Assembly (NCBI GenBank): GCA_017643925.1
Contig: JAEPML010000008.1
Span: 62,001-126,000, forward strand
Reading direction: 5' to 3'
Source: Roseibium sp.
GTDB lineage: Bacteria; Pseudomonadota; Alphaproteobacteria; Rhizobiales; Stappiaceae
DNA: 64,000 bases
Below are positions 51,712-60,230 of the stretch, one piece after another. Numbering within the stretch: position 1 is the first letter of the stretch; the number at the start of each line of letters is the position of its first letter. The position numbers were made by a program, and so were the translations under genes. The notes under the pieces are model-generated. The model worked only from the letters and a program-made list of their open reading frames with translations, made no database searches and had not been told where the DNA came from.

Positions 51712-52499
51712 GAAGGACGCACACCGTCCTGTCGTGAAGCTGCCCCACGCGGTTGCTGCGGTGTGTCGAGAACACAGCAAAGAAGCGTTGGCGACGAAGC
51801 GTCGCTTTGGATCGCCAGCAGCTTGTTGATCAGTTCAAGCTTGGCTTCATGCCCCGATTTCATGGAGATTGCCATAACAAGGGGGTGTTTTTGCAGGATC
51901 TTCGCGTTCTTGTCTATTCCGCGCAGGGAGAGTTCCTCCGCGACATGCAACATGACCGCCGGGTCGGTCAGTGCAAAATCGACGCGGCCCGCAGCCAGGA
52001 CCCTGGCTAAATCGTGCTCGTTCTCCGCCCCGTCTTCAGGGTCGTAATAGTGATAGATCTGCCTTTGAAGCGCAGCGGGGTAGACGTAAGATCTGACGAA
52101 TCCAACGCGGTAGTTCTGGAACATTTCCTCGATCGTGGTCCAGCTTGCCGTTGTGTCTTCTCTCTGCATCACCCCGACAAGCGACAGACTGACTGGCGCT
52201 GATGCCACGAAACCGTCCAACACTTCTTCGGGCCAGGCGGGAAAATATCCTACATAGTTCGCGGTCTGGGCGACAGCCTGGGCCCGTGTCCAGGGCATGT
52301 AATCGACTTCAAGGCGAATATCCGCATTCTCAAGCGCCTTGCGAAGGGCCGATATTGCAGTTCCTCCATCTGTCAGGCTGGATCCGGCGTAAGGTGGCCA
52401 TTCAAGGGACGCAATTCTCCAGGTCTCTGCCCAGGCCTGTAGTCCCCCATGCCCAACCAAGAACATCCAGCTCGTTATCAGTCGCAACCACATCATCAT
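51696..52499 (-). CDS. Orphan periplasmic solute-binding (family 3-like) protein
   Basis: A transporter-substrate-binding-domain protein of the amino-acid-binding fold. A signal peptide (WLRLITSWMFLVGHGGLQAWA) precedes a mature protein starting TWRIASLEWPPYAG, followed by DYMPWTRAQAVAQ and VGFVRSYVYP, the usual lobes of the family. The start is within a run of three ATG codons (52499, 52496, 52493), none with a clear ribosome site. A TTG at 52541 is also in frame. No ABC permease or ATPase is nearby, so it may be a sensor-type or stand-alone protein. The ligand is unknown. Confidence 0.72.
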   Translation of the reverse strand: MMMWLRLITSWMFLVGHGGLQAWAETWRIASLEWPPYAGSSLTDGGTAISALRKALENADIRLEVDYMPWTRAQAVAQTANYVGYFPAWPEEVLDGFVASAPVSLSLVGVMQREDTTASWTTIEEMFQNYRVGFVRSYVYPAALQRQIYHYYDPEDGAENEHDLARVLAAGRVDFALTDPAVMLHVAEELSLRGIDKNAKILQKHPLVMAISMKSGHEAKLELINKLLAIQSDASSPTLLCCVLDTPQQPRGAASRQDGVRPSHSGD

Positions 52500-52689
52500 G
52501 TGTGACCGTTGGAATTGTTTGGTTTCTTCACTAAACGGCAAAAATTACGCAAAGTAAATCTTGGAATTTTTCACTGCTTTCAATAGCTTGTAGTACGCTC
52601 GCCGTTTCAATTTAAGCGAGAAGAAATAAGCCGTCTAAACTATTGAGTGGACGGTTTCGAATTCTTGCGGCCGGAATTACAGAGGGACC

Positions 52690-53445
52690 ATGAGCACCAG
52701 TCTTTTCAATCTTGCAGGCAAGCGGGCGCTTGTTACAGGGTCATCACAGGGAATCGGATTTGCCTTGGCGAAGGGGCTGGTCGATGCAGGAGCGGAACTC
52801 ATCCTGAATGGGAGAGATGAAGCCAAACTAGCCAAGGCCTCAGAGGCCATCGGCGCGCGACAGTGCCTTTGCCTCGATGTGACCGATCACAAGGCTGTCC
52901 GGTCGGAAATCGATGCATTTGAAGACCGGACCGGTCCTATCGACATTCTGGTGAACAATGCAGGCATGCAGCATCGTGGGCCGCTTGAGAACTTTCCGCC
53001 AGAAGCGTTTGAACGCATGCTGGCCACCAACATTTCCTCTGTTTTCAATGTGGGTCAGGCGGTTGCGCGGCACATGATCGACCGGGGTGCAGGCAAGATC
53101 ATCAATATCGCCAGCGTGAATACGGCCTTGGCGCGTCCCGGAATTGCACCCTACACCGCAACCAAGGGAGCCGTGGCCAATCTGACAAAAGGCATGGCCA
53201 CTGATTGGGCCCGGTATGGTCTGCAATGCAACGCGATTGCTCCGGGATATTTCGATACGCCTCTGAACGCTGCCCTGGTGAATGACCCTGTCTTTTCCGA
53301 CTGGGTACAGAACAGGACGCCGGCCGGGCGTTGGGGGCGCCTGGAAGAACTTGTAGGGGCTTGTGTCTTCCTCGCGTCCGATGCTTCAACCTACGTGAAT
53401 GGGCACGTGCTCTATGTCGATGGCGGAATGTCCGCATCGATTTGA
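52690..53445 (+). CDS. Short-chain dehydrogenase (gluconate 5-dehydrogenase-like)
   Basis: NAD(P)-dependent SDR oxidoreductase of 251 residues. Classical SDR motifs are present: the cofactor loop VTGSSQGIGFALA, VNNAGMQHRGP, the catalytic Ser in NIASVN, Tyr-x3-Lys in YTATKGAV, and the C-terminal FLASDASTYVNGHVLYVDGG. The overall pattern, especially AGMQHRGPLENFP and ARYGLQCNAIAPGYF, resembles gluconate 5-dehydrogenases, but the true substrate needs assay. It stands alone between divergent and convergent neighbours. Confidence 0.88.
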   Translation: MSTSLFNLAGKRALVTGSSQGIGFALAKGLVDAGAELILNGRDEAKLAKASEAIGARQCLCLDVTDHKAVRSEIDAFEDRTGPIDILVNNAGMQHRGPLENFPPEAFERMLATNISSVFNVGQAVARHMIDRGAGKIINIASVNTALARPGIAPYTATKGAVANLTKGMATDWARYGLQCNAIAPGYFDTPLNAALVNDPVFSDWVQNRTPAGRWGRLEELVGACVFLASDASTYVNGHVLYVDGGMSASI

Positions 53446-53472
53446 GGAAACCGAACCGGGTTGCCCCGCTGA

Positions 53473-54294
53473 CTAGAGTTTCTTCGCGGCCTGCCAGGCC
53501 GCTTCCATTTCATCCAACGTCATGGCGTCCAGCGTGGTCGCGGTCGCCTTGGCGTGTTTTTCAATTTCTGAAAAACGTTTCCTGAATTTCCGATTGGTGC
53601 GGCGGAGGGCCTCCTCGGGGTCTATGTCCAGGTGTCGCGCCAGATTGGCCAGCGCAAAAAGCGTGTCGCCAAGCTCGTCCGTGATCCGGGCCTTGTCGGG
53701 TGCGTCCTTCTGGAGTTCTTCATCCAGTTCAAGGGTTTCTTCCCGGATCTTGTCCAGAACCAGATGGGCATTGTTCCAGTCAAAACCGACTTTCGAGGCA
53801 CGTCTTTGTAGCTTGTCGGCTTCCTGCAGGGACGGGAAGGCGGTCGGCACCTCGTCCAGAAATCCGGCTTCGCGCTCGGCCAGTCCAAGCGCTTCGCGTT
53901 CAGCCCGTTTTTCCGCTTTCTCCTCGGCCTTGATCCGCTCCCAGATTCCCTTGACGTGTTCGGCCTTTTTACCGTCTTCGTCCCCGAACACATGGGGATG
54001 GCGGCGGATCATCTTCCTGGTGACACCCTCGACCACGTCGGCGAAGTCGAAGTGATCGTCTTCCTCGGCCATGCGGGCGTGATAGACCACCTGCAGCAGC
54101 AGATCACCCAGTTCCTCCCGCAGGTTCAGGTAGTCCTTCTGCGCGATGGCGTCGGCGACTTCGTAGGCTTCTTCCAGCGTGTAGGGTGCGATGGTCTCGA
54201 AACTCTGTTCCAGGTCCCAGGGACAGCCGGTGACCGGTGTTCTGAGGGCGGCCATGATTTCGATGAGGCGGGTGATATCGCGGCTGGGTGTCAT
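53473..54294 (-). CDS. mazG: Nucleoside triphosphate pyrophosphohydrolase MazG
   Basis: Hydrolyses NTPs and dNTPs to monophosphates and pyrophosphate (house-cleaning of aberrant nucleotides). The 273-residue product contains two MazG modules. The first has the metal-binding ExxE...ExxD pattern in LEEAYEVADAI and LREELGDLLLQVV, and the second repeats it in REETLELDEEL and ITDELGDTLFALA. The N-terminus LRTPVTGCPWDLEQSF is the standard family start. It converges with the SDR gene. The hfq-hflX-mazG neighbourhood is conserved in relatives. Confidence 0.96.
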   Translation of the reverse strand: MTPSRDITRLIEIMAALRTPVTGCPWDLEQSFETIAPYTLEEAYEVADAIAQKDYLNLREELGDLLLQVVYHARMAEEDDHFDFADVVEGVTRKMIRRHPHVFGDEDGKKAEHVKGIWERIKAEEKAEKRAEREALGLAEREAGFLDEVPTAFPSLQEADKLQRRASKVGFDWNNAHLVLDKIREETLELDEELQKDAPDKARITDELGDTLFALANLARHLDIDPEEALRRTNRKFRKRFSEIEKHAKATATTLDAMTLDEMEAAWQAAKKL

Positions 54295-54331
54295 TGCGGA
54301 TCCAGAAAATGTCTGCGAGGTGGGACGGCGT

Positions 54332-54565
54332 CTAACCGGGCGTGATCCTTAGATACATGTAAAAGAGCAAGGCTGGAATCGCCAAAATGCCGATGAAGAT
54401 CATCAAGATCTTCATCGGCAAGGAATGTCCTTTGAAACCGTCGTAACGTGCACGCCTGTCACGATATTCGGAATAGCGCAAAAGCGGAATTGCGATCATG
54501 AGCGCAAGTCCCGACACGATCGCAAAACCCGCCAACACGTTTTCAGAGAAAAACGTGTTGAGCAA
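54332..54565 (-). CDS. Small two-helix membrane protein downstream of the ABC importer
   Basis: I do not recognise this 77-residue protein. It has two hydrophobic helices (about 11-30 and 51-72) with a basic loop (YRDRRARYDGF) between them. The start is a TTG 1 bp after the stop of the upstream permease gene, so its translation is probably coupled, and it is the last gene of the leftward transporter string. It could be an accessory subunit of the importer, but nothing in the sequence shows that. Confidence 0.55.
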   Translation of the reverse strand: MLNTFFSENVLAGFAIVSGLALMIAIPLLRYSEYRDRRARYDGFKGHSLPMKILMIFIGILAIPALLFYMYLRITPG

Positions 54566-54566
54566 A

Positions 54567-55712
54567 TCAACGCCTCATCGATGGATGCCAGAACGTGACC
54601 GCCCGTTCCAGAAGCGCAACGATGCCGTAGAAGAGGGAGCCTGCCAAAGCCGCGATGGCGATTTCAGCCCAGACCATGTCCACATTCATGCGTCCGACTT
54701 CTGTCGAGATCCTGAAGCCCATGCCGACAATTGGTGTTCCGAAGAATTCGGCAACGATTGCCCCGATCAGGGCAAGCGTGGAATTGATCTTCAGCGCGTT
54801 GAAGATAAAGGGCATGGCCATGGGCAGGCGCAGCTTGAACAATGTCTGCCAGTAGCTGGACGCATAGGTGCGCATCAGGTCCCGTTGCATTGCATCAGAG
54901 GCCGCAAGACCGGACACCGTGTTCACCAACATGGGGAAGAAGGTCATGATGATGACAACAGCTGCCTTGGACGGCCAGTCGAACCCGAACCACATGACCA
55001 TGATCGGTGCCACGCCGATGATGGGCAACGCGGAGACCAGATTGCCGATCGGCAACAATCCACGGCGCAGGAAAGGCACCCGGTCGACGAGGATCGCCGT
55101 CAGGAATGCCGAACCGCATCCTATGAAATAGCCTGCCAGCACAGCCTTCAGGAAGGTCTGCTGGAAGTCGGCCCAAAGGATCGGCACCGACCCCGTCAAC
55201 CGCACCCAGATTTCGGATGGAGCTGGAAGCAGCACCTTGGGTACACCGGCACCGGTCACGACCAGCTGCCATATGACGAGGATGGTAATCCCAAAGAGCG
55301 CCGGAATTACGAGGTTGATGATACGTGTCGCTGCCTGCGATCTGGATTTCCAGATGGCAAGGCGTTCGACAAACAGCCAGGACGCGGCCCAGGCCGCGGC
55401 CGTCAGGGCCCAGAAACCGATGGTAGCCTCACCGGCATAGTCCGAAGCTGTGTCGATCAGCAGCCAGGCCGCGACGGCCGTGACAAGTCCCAGGGCAACA
55501 TCGCCAATCCAGTTTCGCATGAAACCAAGTTCATAACGCACGCCCGCTATTGCCAGGATAACGAGGCAGACGGCGAGTTTGGGCACCTCCATGACACCGA
55601 TATCCGGTTTGAAGATCGGCATGAACAGGCCGACAACGACCATGGTGACCACGAACCACGCCAACAGGGCAGGCATGTCGAAACGGCGTCGGGAAACGAT
55701 TGTGGTGCTCAT
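54567..55712 (-). CDS. ABC importer permease (SsuC/NrtB type) with extended N-terminus
   Basis: Inner-membrane permease of a nitrate/sulfonate/pyrimidine-class ABC importer, 381 residues. The C-terminal 245 residues are the usual six-helix permease with the ATPase-contacting EAA-like loop (YASSYWQTLFKLRLPMAMP). The first 125 residues add about four extra hydrophobic segments, which makes it longer than the partner permease. It overlaps the upstream permease gene in ATGA. The context suggests uptake of pyrimidines or related ureides. The binding protein gene is not in the window. Confidence 0.88.
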   Translation of the reverse strand: MSTTIVSRRRFDMPALLAWFVVTMVVVGLFMPIFKPDIGVMEVPKLAVCLVILAIAGVRYELGFMRNWIGDVALGLVTAVAAWLLIDTASDYAGEATIGFWALTAAAWAASWLFVERLAIWKSRSQAATRIINLVIPALFGITILVIWQLVVTGAGVPKVLLPAPSEIWVRLTGSVPILWADFQQTFLKAVLAGYFIGCGSAFLTAILVDRVPFLRRGLLPIGNLVSALPIIGVAPIMVMWFGFDWPSKAAVVIIMTFFPMLVNTVSGLAASDAMQRDLMRTYASSYWQTLFKLRLPMAMPFIFNALKINSTLALIGAIVAEFFGTPIVGMGFRISTEVGRMNVDMVWAEIAIAALAGSLFYGIVALLERAVTFWHPSMRR

Positions 55713-56632
55713 CGGTTCATCCCCATGCGTTTCAAGGTGAGTTTTTCAATGACCCCGATGAGTGCCACAAGCGATCCGGCCAGGAAGGCGGCCATCAGCA
55801 GCGCTGACCATATCTGGATGGTCTGGCCATAATACGAGCCGGCCAGCAGGCGGGCCCCCAGTCCGGCGACCGCACCTGTCGGCAATTCACCGACAATGGC
55901 CCCAACGAGAGATGCGGCCATACCGATTTTCATGGAGGTGAAAAGATAGGGAACGGCATAGGGCAGGCGCAGTTTCCAGAAGGCCTGCAGCCGGGTTGCC
56001 GAATAGGTGTGCATGAGGTCCATGTGGATGACTTCAGGCGATCTGAGGCCCTTCACCATGCCCACGGTGACAGGGAAGAAGGACAGATAGGTGGAAATCA
56101 TCGCCTTGGGCAAAAGCCCCGAGATGCCGACGGCGTTCAGAACGACGATGATCATCGGTGCGATGGCGAGGATGGGAATGGTCTGCGAGGAAATGACCCA
56201 GGGCATCAGGGATTTGTCCAGAACCCGCGAATGCACGATGCCAATGGCGAGCAGGATGCCGAGCGATGTCCCGATCAGGAAACCCAGCAGCGTCGAAGAA
56301 AGCGTGATGCCGCTGTGGTAGATCAACGACCGCTTGGAGGTGATCTTCTTTTCCACCGTAGTCTTGTAGATCTCGATCACCACCTGGTGAGGGGCCGGCA
56401 GGACCGGTTTCTTTTGCGCCAGCGTGTCGGTGATCAGCTGTGATGTGCTGACATCCGTCTGTCCCGCCCTTTCATAAAGGTCGTATTGGAACGGCGTGTT
56501 CAGGGCAACGGCGGCGATGTACCAGATGGCCATGATCGCCGAAACCACGACGATCACCGGTCCGACCGTTCCGGACATGAGACCGGCAAACGGGCTGGTG
56601 CTGCGTCCTTGGGTGAGGGTGGCGTCTGTCAT
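55709..56632 (-). CDS. ABC importer permease (SsuC/NrtB type)
   Basis: Partner permease, 307 residues. It has one N-terminal helix (about 23-43), a periplasmic segment, and the six-helix core, with the EAA-like cytosolic loop TYSATRLQAFWKLRLPYAVP. ATG 56632 has GAGGAG 9 bp upstream. It overlaps the downstream permease by 4 bp and is separated by 150 bp from the upstream ATPase gene. The presence of two different permeases implies a heterodimeric membrane part. Confidence 0.9.
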   Translation of the reverse strand: MTDATLTQGRSTSPFAGLMSGTVGPVIVVVSAIMAIWYIAAVALNTPFQYDLYERAGQTDVSTSQLITDTLAQKKPVLPAPHQVVIEIYKTTVEKKITSKRSLIYHSGITLSSTLLGFLIGTSLGILLAIGIVHSRVLDKSLMPWVISSQTIPILAIAPMIIVVLNAVGISGLLPKAMISTYLSFFPVTVGMVKGLRSPEVIHMDLMHTYSATRLQAFWKLRLPYAVPYLFTSMKIGMAASLVGAIVGELPTGAVAGLGARLLAGSYYGQTIQIWSALLMAAFLAGSLVALIGVIEKLTLKRMGMNR

Positions 56633-56782
56633 CTGTATCCGCTCCTCAAGCCTTCCCGGGAATGTTGCCTGCAGTCAGGTCCATGCATTGACCAATGGAT
56701 CAACGCAGGAATTTCCGGAACCCCAAAGGAAAGGGTCGCAGGACAGTCCCTTTCAAGAGGAACACAGCTTGGCGTCAAGGCA

Positions 56783-57622
56783 TCAGTCCTCATAGGAGTG
56801 TCCCGCTCTCAAGCCATCCCGGACCCGATGCGCAATTTTCAGGAATTCCGGGGTCTCGCGGATGTCGAGATTGCGGTCACGAGGCAGGTCGCTGTCGATG
56901 ATGTCGTAGATCCGGCCCGGGCGTGGACACAGGACCACGATCTTGGTGGACAGGAACACGGCCTCGGGAATGGAGTGGGTCACGAACACAACGGTCTTGT
57001 TGGTCTTGGCCCAGAGCTGCAACAGCTGCTCGTTGAGGTGATCGCGGACAATCTCGTCGAGGGCGCCGAAGGGCTCGTCCATCAGGAGAAGGTCCGGTTC
57101 CACGGCAAGCGCGCGGGCGATCGAGGCGCGTTGCTGCATGCCGCCGGAAAGCTGCCACGGGTATTTCTTTTCAAAGCCCGAAAGGTTCACCAGCTCCATG
57201 TTTTTCTTGATGCGGTGCTGCTGAACATCCTTGCCGAGCCCCATGATTTCCAGGGGCAGGGCAATGTTCCGGGCAATCGTGCGCCAGGGATAGAGCGCTG
57301 CTGCCTGGAAAACATAGCCATAAGCCCGGTTGAGGCGGGCTTCTTCCGGCGAAACGCCGTTGACTGTGATCGAGCCCGCCGTCGGGCGTTCAAGGTCGGC
57401 GATCACTCTCAAAAGTGTGGTCTTGCCGCAGCCGGATGGTCCGATGAAAGACACGAAATCGCCTTCGTCAATCTTCAGATCGATATCGGACAGCGCGTGC
57501 ACCGGTCCGTCATTTGTCTCGAAAGTGAGCGAGAGATTGTCGATATCGATTACCCGGTTCGGGCTGGCGCTGTTTTTGTTTACCACCATCTCGGTGTCCT
57601 TTGCGCTGGCAAGAGCAGTCAT
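56783..57622 (-). CDS. ABC importer ATP-binding protein (SsuB/NrtD type)
   Basis: ATPase of the importer, 279 residues. Walker A is GPSGCGKTTLLRV, the signature is LSGGMQQRASIARAL, Walker B is LLLMDEPFGALDE, and the H-loop is FVTHSIPEAVFL. This is the layout of the taurine/nitrate/sulfonate-type importers. The ATG has GAGGA 5 bp upstream. A 158-bp gap with a REP-like palindrome separates it from hydA upstream, so it may be only partly cotranscribed with hydA. Confidence 0.94.
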   Translation of the reverse strand: MTALASAKDTEMVVNKNSASPNRVIDIDNLSLTFETNDGPVHALSDIDLKIDEGDFVSFIGPSGCGKTTLLRVIADLERPTAGSITVNGVSPEEARLNRAYGYVFQAAALYPWRTIARNIALPLEIMGLGKDVQQHRIKKNMELVNLSGFEKKYPWQLSGGMQQRASIARALAVEPDLLLMDEPFGALDEIVRDHLNEQLLQLWAKTNKTVVFVTHSIPEAVFLSTKIVVLCPRPGRIYDIIDSDLPRDRNLDIRETPEFLKIAHRVRDGLRAGHSYED

Positions 57623-57729
57623 TCATTCCTCGCTACACGAAATCAAGCGGTGGCAACAGGGTCGCCACGCTATTTCCGATTGCCCGACGGACCTAAGCCA
57701 TCTGTGGTCAAGCGCTGTTCGTCGGGCGT

Positions 57730-57748
57730 CCCCGGCCTTGCGCCGGGG
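57730..57748. repeat. REP-like palindrome, copy 1
   Basis: CCCCGGC-CTTGC-GCCGGGG, a perfect 7-bp stem, lies in the gap between hydA and the ABC ATPase gene. It belongs with the three similar palindromes at 60.1-60.2 kb. Confidence 0.6.
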
Positions 57749-57780
57749 CTCGCTTCAGGTTCCTGGTCGCAGGGCGGGCG

Positions 57781-59238
57781 TCAAACACCGCTGGCCGGGA
57801 TGCCGGTTCGTTCCACTTTGCGCGGAGCTGTCAGCTCCTTCCATGTGCTGAGGGCCTTGTTCACAGCCTGGTAGGGCTCGCGGGCAACAAACTCGCCGTG
57901 ACCCTGCTGGTGATTGACCGTGCCGTCCTCGACGGCGACACGACCGCGGGTGAGCGTATAGCGGGGCAACCCCTTGACGGCCTTGCCTTCGAAGACGTTG
58001 TAGTCGATGGCGGACTGCTGGTTGGAGGCGGAAATCGTCTTTTCCTTTTCAGGATCCCAAACAACAAGATCGGCGTCTGCTCCAACCAAAATTGCTCCTT
58101 TTTTCGGATAGATATTCAGGATCTTTGCAATGTTGGTTGAAGTCACCGCGACGAATTCGTTTGGCGTCAGGCGACCGGTATTGACCCCGTAGGTCCAGAG
58201 CATCGGCATGCGGTCTTCCAGGCCACCGGTTCCGTTGGGGATCTGTGTGAAGTTGCCGATGCCTGTGCGTTTCTGCTCGGTCGTGAAGGCGCAATGGTCG
58301 GTGGCGACCACCTGCAGGGAGCCGGATGCCAGGCCGGCCCAGAGCGAATCCTGGTGTTTCTTGTCGCGGAAAGGCGGTGACATGACGCGGCGGGCCGCAT
58401 GGTCCCAGTCCTCGTGCTTGTATTCGCTGTCATCGAGCGTCAGGTGCTGGATCAGCGGCTCACCATAGGCACGAATGCCGTTCTGGCGTGCCCGGCGAAT
58501 GGCTTCATGGGCCTGTTCGGAGGACGTGTGCACGATATAGACCGGCACGCCGGCCATATCTGCAATCATGATGGCCCGGTTGGTGGCTTCGCCTTCCACC
58601 TCGGGTGGGCGGGAATAGGCATGTGCCTCGGGGCCGTTGTTGCCTTCGGCGAGCAGCTTCTGCTGAAGCGTTGCGACCACGTCACCGTTTTCGGCATGCA
58701 CCAGGGGCAGGGCCCCCAATTCCGCGCAGCGTTGGAAGGAGGCAAACATCTCGTCATCATTCACCATCAGCGCGCCCTTGTAGGCCATGAAATGCTTGAA
58801 AGTGTTGATGCCCTTTTCCTGGACCACCTTCTGCATGTCGTCAAAGACCTGCTCACCCCACCAGGTGATCGCCATGTGGAAGGAATAGTCGCAATGGGCC
58901 ATTGTCGACTTGTTGTCCCACATTTGCAGCGCTTCCAGCAGGGACTGTCCCGGGGAGGGCAGGGCGAAGTCCACCACCATTGTCGTGCCGCCCGCGAGGG
59001 CAGCGCGAGTGCCGCTGTCGAAATTGTCCGACGAGAACGTCCCCATGAACGGCATTTCAAGATGGGTGTGCGGATCGATGCCGCCAGGCATGATGTAACA
59101 GCCGGTTGCGTCCAGGGTCTCGTCGCCGCTGAGGTTCGGCCCGATCTCGACGATCTTGCCGCCTTCGATCTTCACGTCGGCTTCATAGGACAGATCGGCG
59201 GTGACGACGGTTCCACCCTTGATCACTTTGCTTGCCAT
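57781..59238 (-). CDS. hydA: Dihydropyrimidinase (D-hydantoinase)
   Basis: Second step of reductive pyrimidine catabolism: opens dihydrouracil or dihydrothymine to N-carbamoyl-beta-alanine or its methyl homologue. The 485-residue cyclic amidohydrolase has the metal motif GGIDPHTHLEMPF, the carboxylated lysine in FKHFMAYKGALM, VHAENGD and ATDHCAF. ATG 59238 has AGGGGAA at about 7 bp. Its neighbours encode the next two enzymes of the pathway. Dihydropyrimidine dehydrogenase (preTA/pydA) is not seen in the window. Confidence 0.95.
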   Translation of the reverse strand: MASKVIKGGTVVTADLSYEADVKIEGGKIVEIGPNLSGDETLDATGCYIMPGGIDPHTHLEMPFMGTFSSDNFDSGTRAALAGGTTMVVDFALPSPGQSLLEALQMWDNKSTMAHCDYSFHMAITWWGEQVFDDMQKVVQEKGINTFKHFMAYKGALMVNDDEMFASFQRCAELGALPLVHAENGDVVATLQQKLLAEGNNGPEAHAYSRPPEVEGEATNRAIMIADMAGVPVYIVHTSSEQAHEAIRRARQNGIRAYGEPLIQHLTLDDSEYKHEDWDHAARRVMSPPFRDKKHQDSLWAGLASGSLQVVATDHCAFTTEQKRTGIGNFTQIPNGTGGLEDRMPMLWTYGVNTGRLTPNEFVAVTSTNIAKILNIYPKKGAILVGADADLVVWDPEKEKTISASNQQSAIDYNVFEGKAVKGLPRYTLTRGRVAVEDGTVNHQQGHGEFVAREPYQAVNKALSTWKELTAPRKVERTGIPASGV

Positions 59239-59294
59239 TGTCGTTCCCCTTTGCTTGTGTTTCGTTTCGGTCGTTCAGACCGACAAGTGTTTTC

Positions 59295-60074
59295 CTAGTT
59301 CCGCTCCGGACACCAAAGAGCCGGTGCGGTCAGAGCGCGATCCTTCAGGATCATGGAAATTCCGTATTTCTTTGCAATTTCGCAGGCCCGGCTGAAATGG
59401 ATCGGCCTATCCGTGTATTCCGCGTTGAAGATGGGTTTTCCGGCATCGCTATAAGCGGTGTACGCCTTGCAGCTTCTGTCCTGGAAACAGCTTTCGGAAA
59501 TCGCGAAATCGAACGTGTCGACCAGGTCTTCGGTCAAGTCAGGCACGTTTTTCTGGGCAATCTTCAGTCCCATGCCCTCGGCCGTTGCCGCAAGCAAACG
59601 GACATAGGCGATCGTGTGCCGTGCCGTAATCGGAAAGCCGCTGTCATTGTCGTGGACGTCCATATTGTCCGCCTCGATCGCATCGAAACCCATGTTCTTG
59701 CAAGTTTCAAACCGCGCGGCCATCAGCGGCTGCAGGATCGTCAGTCGGCGAATGTCCAGAAAGCGTTCGTCTGACCAGTCCTCATAGGTGTTGCCGATGA
59801 CTTCCCTCGGAAACGCAGCTCTATCCGGCGCTGTTCGTTCCAATGTGCCGACGCTGACGTAGCAGATGGTCCTAACGCCCTTTTCACGCAGTTTGGCGAG
59901 ATCGTTGTCCGAGACGAGATCCGGATGCAGCGCCATCACTTTCACAGACCGGTCCAGATCGGCCGGTCCGGTCAATTGCCAGTCCCAGCTGTCACCAACG
60001 GAAAAGGCGAGGGCAGTGCCAGGCAGTGCAACAAGACTGCCAGCAAGTGCCATCGCTTTTCCGTTCAAGCCCAT
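59295..60074 (-). CDS. Secreted endo-alpha-1,4-polygalactosaminidase-like (GH114-type) protein
   Basis: A 259-residue TIM-barrel protein of the GH114-related family with a signal peptide (KAMALAGSLVALPGTALAF). Family features include WDWQLTGPADL near the mature start, TICYVSVGTLE, the acidic DAIEADNMDVHDN active-site segment and AEYTDRP. Substrates in the family are amino-sugar polysaccharides. The start is ATG 60074, with TTG 60083 as alternative. It sits between two pyrimidine-pathway genes without an obvious functional link and next to a run of palindromic repeats, so it may be a later insertion. Confidence 0.82.
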   Translation of the reverse strand: MGLNGKAMALAGSLVALPGTALAFSVGDSWDWQLTGPADLDRSVKVMALHPDLVSDNDLAKLREKGVRTICYVSVGTLERTAPDRAAFPREVIGNTYEDWSDERFLDIRRLTILQPLMAARFETCKNMGFDAIEADNMDVHDNDSGFPITARHTIAYVRLLAATAEGMGLKIAQKNVPDLTEDLVDTFDFAISESCFQDRSCKAYTAYSDAGKPIFNAEYTDRPIHFSRACEIAKKYGISMILKDRALTAPALWCPERN

Positions 60075-60099
60075 ACTCGTCAAGGTTCCTTTTCACAGG

Positions 60100-60120
60100 G
60101 TCCCGGCTCAAGGCCGGGAC
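60100..60120. repeat. REP-like palindrome, copy 2
   Basis: GTCCCGGC-TCAAG-GCCGGGAC, a perfect 8-bp stem, just upstream (in transcription terms) of the GH114-like gene. Confidence 0.65.
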
Positions 60121-60150
60121 GGCAGATTTTAAAATCAGCTAACTGATGCT

Positions 60151-60171
60151 GTCCCGTACTAGAACTGGGAC
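60151..60171. repeat. REP-like palindrome, copy 3 (degenerate)
   Basis: GTCCC-N11-GGGAC, with the same outer arms and overall 21-bp length as copies 2 and 4 but a mismatched inner part. Confidence 0.5.
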
Positions 60172-60196
60172 GGCGCTAGTTCTTGTCTCAGGTGCC

Positions 60197-60217
60197 GTCC
60201 CGGACCTGATCCGGGAT
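60197..60217. repeat. REP-like palindrome, copy 4
   Basis: GTCCCGGA-CCTGA-TCCGGGAT, 7 bp plus a G-T pair. It is located 14 bp after the stop codon of the amidohydrolase gene, where it could also act as a 3' mRNA hairpin. Confidence 0.65.
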
Positions 60218-60230
60218 CACTCAATCCTGC

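Noticed and set aside
54498..55832. Long open frame (444 codons) on the plus strand opposite the two ABC permease genes
   Set aside because: Its product is a low-complexity His/Arg/Asp/Gly-rich sequence typical of the antisense of a high-GC membrane-protein gene. The minus-strand permeases have clear motifs, ribosome sites and an ATGA overlap.
56486..57874. Long open frame (462 codons) on the plus strand opposite the ABC ATPase
   Set aside because: It runs across the start of one permease gene, the whole ATPase gene and an intergenic repeat, has no recognisable domain, and is explained as an antisense shadow of the ATPase with intact Walker motifs.
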